A stretch of 7,452 nucleotides of DNA, taken from Alphaproteobacteria bacterium. GTDB taxonomy: Bacteria; Pseudomonadota; Alphaproteobacteria; UBA828. Positions 5,296-7,452 of this stretch are shown piece by piece. Numbering within the stretch: the stretch's first letter is position 1; each line of letters opens with the position of its first letter. Location of the stretch: the NCBI GenBank assembly GCA_029937205.1, contig JAPYQV010000125.1, positions 1 to 7,452 on the forward strand. Reading direction: 5' to 3'. The notes under the pieces were generated by a model. It searched no databases. It was given only the letters and a program-made list of their open reading frames with translations, and was not told the DNA's origin. The translations under genes and the position numbers were made by a program.

Positions 5296-7452
5296 CTACG
5301 ACAGAACGCGCTGCCACCATCCGGCGCGGCGCGGCGCCGGCTCGCCGGATTCTTCTGAGGCCCCGCCAGCTTCACCGTCCTTCGCCTTTTCACCGCCGGT
5401 GGGCGCTTCATTACTAACACTCTCCGCAGCAATCGGAGCAATCGGAGCAGGCGGGGCAGGGGTGTCCACAGGGGTATCTGCTGTGGATTTATTCTCTCCG
5501 GCAGGGGAATTGGCGTCAGCGCTTGCCGGTGCGGCGGGTTCGTTCCCGGCTGCTGCAGTCGTGTCACCGGACGCGGCATTGCTGTCCGCATCCGCCGCTT
5601 TTTTCGGTTTGCGTCTTGGGCTGCGGCGGCTTCGCCGTTTGGGCTTCTGCTCTGCTTCAGCGCTGTCTTGCTGAGCGGCGTCGGTACCCTCAGGAGGCGC
5701 CGAATCCGCAACTGTCTCGCTTGATTCGGTTTCGGATTCCTGGGATTCCGGGGATTCCGGCGCAGCCACAGCCCCCACAGAGTCTGGCGCGTCGGGGCTG
5801 GTCCCCTCCGCCGCCTCGCGATTGCGCGAATTGCGCCGCTTGCCACCACGCCGTCCGCGGCGGCGGCGTTTGCTACGCGTGCCTTCTTCACCTTCTTCGG
5901 CTGGCGCTGTACCAGGCGCGGAAGCTTGGTCGCCCGTTTCAGAGCTGTCGCTATCCGCTTCCTTGCTGGCCGCCGCTCCGGCGCTTTCGCGGCCCTCTTC
6001 GTTTCGTGCGCCGCGTGGTTTGCGCCGCCTGCGCCGGCGCCGCGGCTGTTCTTCATTGTCGGCCTCGGCAGCAGGCACCTCGCGATCGGCGTTTTCAGCC
6101 TCCGCAACACGGGCGATCTCCAGCGCCGCCTCGGACGACCCACCCTCCCGGGCGCTCAGGGTTTCGATCGTGTACATCGGCGGAATGAGGCTGGAATCAT
6201 CATTGAATTCGACGGTCATGTTGTAGAGCGATTCAATCTCGCTCAGCGCCTGGCGTTTTTTATTGAGAATATAAAGCGCGATTTGGCCCGGCACAGAGAC
6301 GCGGATTTCCGCGCTGCGTTCCCGTAAGCCTTCCTCCTCGATCGCTCTCAAGACATGCACGGCCGAAGAAGACGTGGCCCGTACCGTGCCGGTGCCGGAA
6401 CATGCGACGCAAACATCCGTTGCCGTTTCGAGCAGGCTCGGGCGCATCCGTTGGCGCGACAGTTCCAACAGGCCAAATGGGCTGATGCGGCCGATTTGAA
6501 TGCGCGCACGGTCATTGCGCATAGCCTCTTTGAAGCGCCGCTCGACATTCCGTTGGTTGCGGCTCTCGTCCATATCGATGAAATCGATGACGACCAGGCC
6601 GGCCAAGTCGCGCAAGCGCAATTGCCGGGCGATTTCATCCGCCGCTTCCTGATTGGTCTTGAGCGCGGTTTCCTCGATTGTCCGCTGTTTCGTCGCGCGT
6701 CCCGAGTTTACATCGATGGAGACCAGCGCTTCGGTCGGGTTGATCACCAGATAGCCGCCCGAGCGCAATTGCACCTGTGGGCTATACATGGCGTCGAGCT
6801 GGCCTTCGATCTGGTAGCGCGCGAACAGCGGGATGCGATCCCGGTAGGGCTGCACCTTGGCGCTATGGCTCGGAATGAGCGTGCGCATAAAATCTTTGGC
6901 GATGCGGTAACCATCATCGCCTTCGATTAATATTTGATCGATGTCACGCGAATAGAGATCGCGGATCGAACGGCGAATCAAATTGGCTTCCTCATTGATC
7001 AGGACGGGCGCGCTCGATTCCAGGGTTGCCTCACGAATACCTTCCCACTGGCGCAGGAGATATTCGAAATCACGCTTGATCTCGGCCCGGGTGCGGGCGA
7101 GACCAGCGGTACGCACGATCATCGCCATGCGTGGCGGCACTTGGAGTTCCTTGGTGATGGTCTTGAGGCGCTTGCGGTCATCGGCATTGACGATCTTGCG
7201 TGAGATGCCGCCGCCGCGCACAGCGTTCGGCATGAGAACGCAATAGCGCCCGGCCAGGGACAGATAGGTGGTAAGCGCCGCGCCCTTATTGCCGCGCTCC
7301 TCCTTGACCACCTGGATCAGCATGATCTGGTGTTTTTTGATCACTTCCTGGATATTGTAGCGCCGCGACAGTAGCGAACGGCTGACATGGAGCCGGCGCT
7401 GGGCTTCATCGTCTATTTCGTCGCCACCCAGGGTTTCGACGGATTCATTGGA
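5296..7452 (-). CDS. rne: Ribonuclease E (N-terminus beyond the window)
   Basis: RNase E is the single-strand-specific endoribonuclease that starts mRNA decay and processes stable RNAs, usually as the scaffold of a degradosome. The 718 residues present begin inside the S1 domain; an in-frame GTG at 7344 is internal, since conserved sequence (RRYNIQEV) precedes it. An acidic stretch just inside the edge (GGDEIDDE) fits the S1-region insertion seen in alphaproteobacteria. The 5'-end sensor region has IVRTAGLAR. Catalytic aspartates are in LVSIDVNSG (residue 247 of the part seen) and VVIDFIDMD (290), 43 apart as in E. coli (303 and 346). The zinc-link CVAC (348-351) falls at the same distance as E. 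coli Cys404/Cys407. After about residue 435 the chain becomes a disordered tail of acidic Ala/Glu/Ser/Pro stretches broken by three Arg/Lys-rich patches (about 471-483, 528-545, 603-618), ending in RRAGWWQRVLS. It overlaps no gene; its stop is 11 bases from the convergent aminotransferase stop. Confidence 0.96.
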   Translation of the reverse strand, partial: SNESVETLGGDEIDDEAQRRLHVSRSLLSRRYNIQEVIKKHQIMLIQVVKEERGNKGAALTTYLSLAGRYCVLMPNAVRGGGISRKIVNADDRKRLKTITKELQVPPRMAMIVRTAGLARTRAEIKRDFEYLLRQWEGIREATLESSAPVLINEEANLIRRSIRDLYSRDIDQILIEGDDGYRIAKDFMRTLIPSHSAKVQPYRDRIPLFARYQIEGQLDAMYSPQVQLRSGGYLVINPTEALVSIDVNSGRATKQRTIEETALKTNQEAADEIARQLRLRDLAGLVVIDFIDMDESRNQRNVERRFKEAMRNDRARIQIGRISPFGLLELSRQRMRPSLLETATDVCVACSGTGTVRATSSSAVHVLRAIEEEGLRERSAEIRVSVPGQIALYILNKKRQALSEIESLYNMTVEFNDDSSLIPPMYTIETLSAREGGSSEAALEIARVAEAENADREVPAAEADNEEQPRRRRRRRKPRGARNEEGRESAGAAASKEADSDSSETGDQASAPGTAPAEEGEEGTRSKRRRRGRRGGKRRNSRNREAAEGTSPDAPDSVGAVAAPESPESQESETESSETVADSAPPEGTDAAQQDSAEAEQKPKRRSRRSPRRKPKKAADADSNAASGDTTAAAGNEPAAPASADANSPAGENKSTADTPVDTPAPPAPIAPIAAESVSNEAPTGGEKAKDGEAGGASEESGEPAPRRAGWWQRVLS
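5319..5350. repeat. Strong GC hairpin at the 3' junction of convergent genes
   Basis: A perfect inverted repeat, ATCCGGCG (5319-5326) with CGCCGGAT (5343-5350), encloses a second perfect stem, CGGCG (5327-5331) with CGCCG (5335-5339), around a three-base loop. That is 13 base pairs with one three-base bulge. It begins 35 bases after the aminotransferase stop and overlaps the last codons of rne. On the + strand it is followed by the moderately T-rich TCTTCTG, not by a true T-run, so it may be a 3'-end stabiliser or an imperfect terminator for the lipoprotein-aminotransferase transcript. Confidence 0.4.
5429..5446. repeat. Two-copy 9-base tandem repeat in the rne tail
   Basis: GCAATCGGA occurs twice in direct succession. 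In rne it encodes part of the API-API sequence in the Pro/Ala-rich segment between the last basic patch and the C-terminal GWWQR motif. In-frame 9-base units like this can gain or lose copies without shifting the frame. Confidence 0.7.
5734..5760. repeat. Three-copy 9-base tandem repeat in the rne tail
   Basis: GGATTCC recurs at 5734, 5743 and 5752, giving three 9-base units that differ by a base or two. On the coding (minus) strand they encode PES-PES-QES within an acidic stretch of the RNase E tail, between the second and third basic patches. This suggests local growth by replication slippage in a disordered region. Confidence 0.75.

Noticed and set aside
5259..6143. A 294-residue minus-strand open frame overlapping the end of rne
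   Set aside because: It is a frame-shifted reading of the low-complexity Arg/Ala/Pro-coding rne tail with no domain-like sequence; the rne frame continues conserved RNase E and ends in the expected motif.
5523..6327. Several plus-strand open frames antisense to rne (5523-6188, 5822-6226, 5926-6327)
   Set aside because: Their composition is Arg/Pro/Ser-rich shadow coding opposite the GC-rich tail, and no start has a convincing ribosome binding site.
7342..7344. GTG at 7344 as the start of rne
   Set aside because: Conserved S1-domain sequence continues in frame upstream to the window edge, so this codon is internal.

Overview
The window looks like ordinary chromosome from a GC-rich alphaproteobacterium, probably near the Rhodospirillales. 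This is judged from the character of the proteins and not from any database search. The main pointers are a thiazole synthase whose wording resembles Rhodospirillales ThiG proteins, an RNase E with an acidic stretch in its S1 region and an Arg-rich tail ending in GWWQR, and a lipoprotein version of gamma-glutamyltransferase. No phage, transposon, CRISPR, tRNA or rRNA signal was found.

Layout from left to right: (1) the 3' part of thiG (+), whose reading frame runs off the left edge; (2) a strikingly AT-rich gene-free stretch of about 350 bases (counted GC about 29% over 781-1020), with small inverted repeats and two weak terminator-like hairpins; (3) a BepA-type M48 metalloprotease with signal peptide and TPR tail (-), convergent with thiG; (4) a gamma-glutamyltransferase-family lipoprotein (+), divergent from the protease and apparently overlapping its 5' end by about 32 bases; (5) a class I/II PLP aminotransferase (+), 16 bases after gene 4 and probably co-transcribed; (6) rne, RNase E (-), convergent with the aminotransferase across only 11 bases and running off the right edge.

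Functionally the window mixes thiamine biosynthesis (thiG), envelope quality control (the M48 protease), a possible periplasmic gamma-glutamyl or peptide-related activity plus amino-acid metabolism (the lipoprotein and aminotransferase pair), and RNA decay (rne).

The most interesting observation is in the gamma-glutamyltransferase homologue. When it is aligned from memory with E. coli and human enzymes, most residues used for autocleavage and gamma-glutamyl binding are replaced, and the lid-loop segment is missing. It may be a pseudoenzyme or an enzyme with a different substrate, kept as an envelope lipoprotein. The rest is largely conventional housekeeping sequence.
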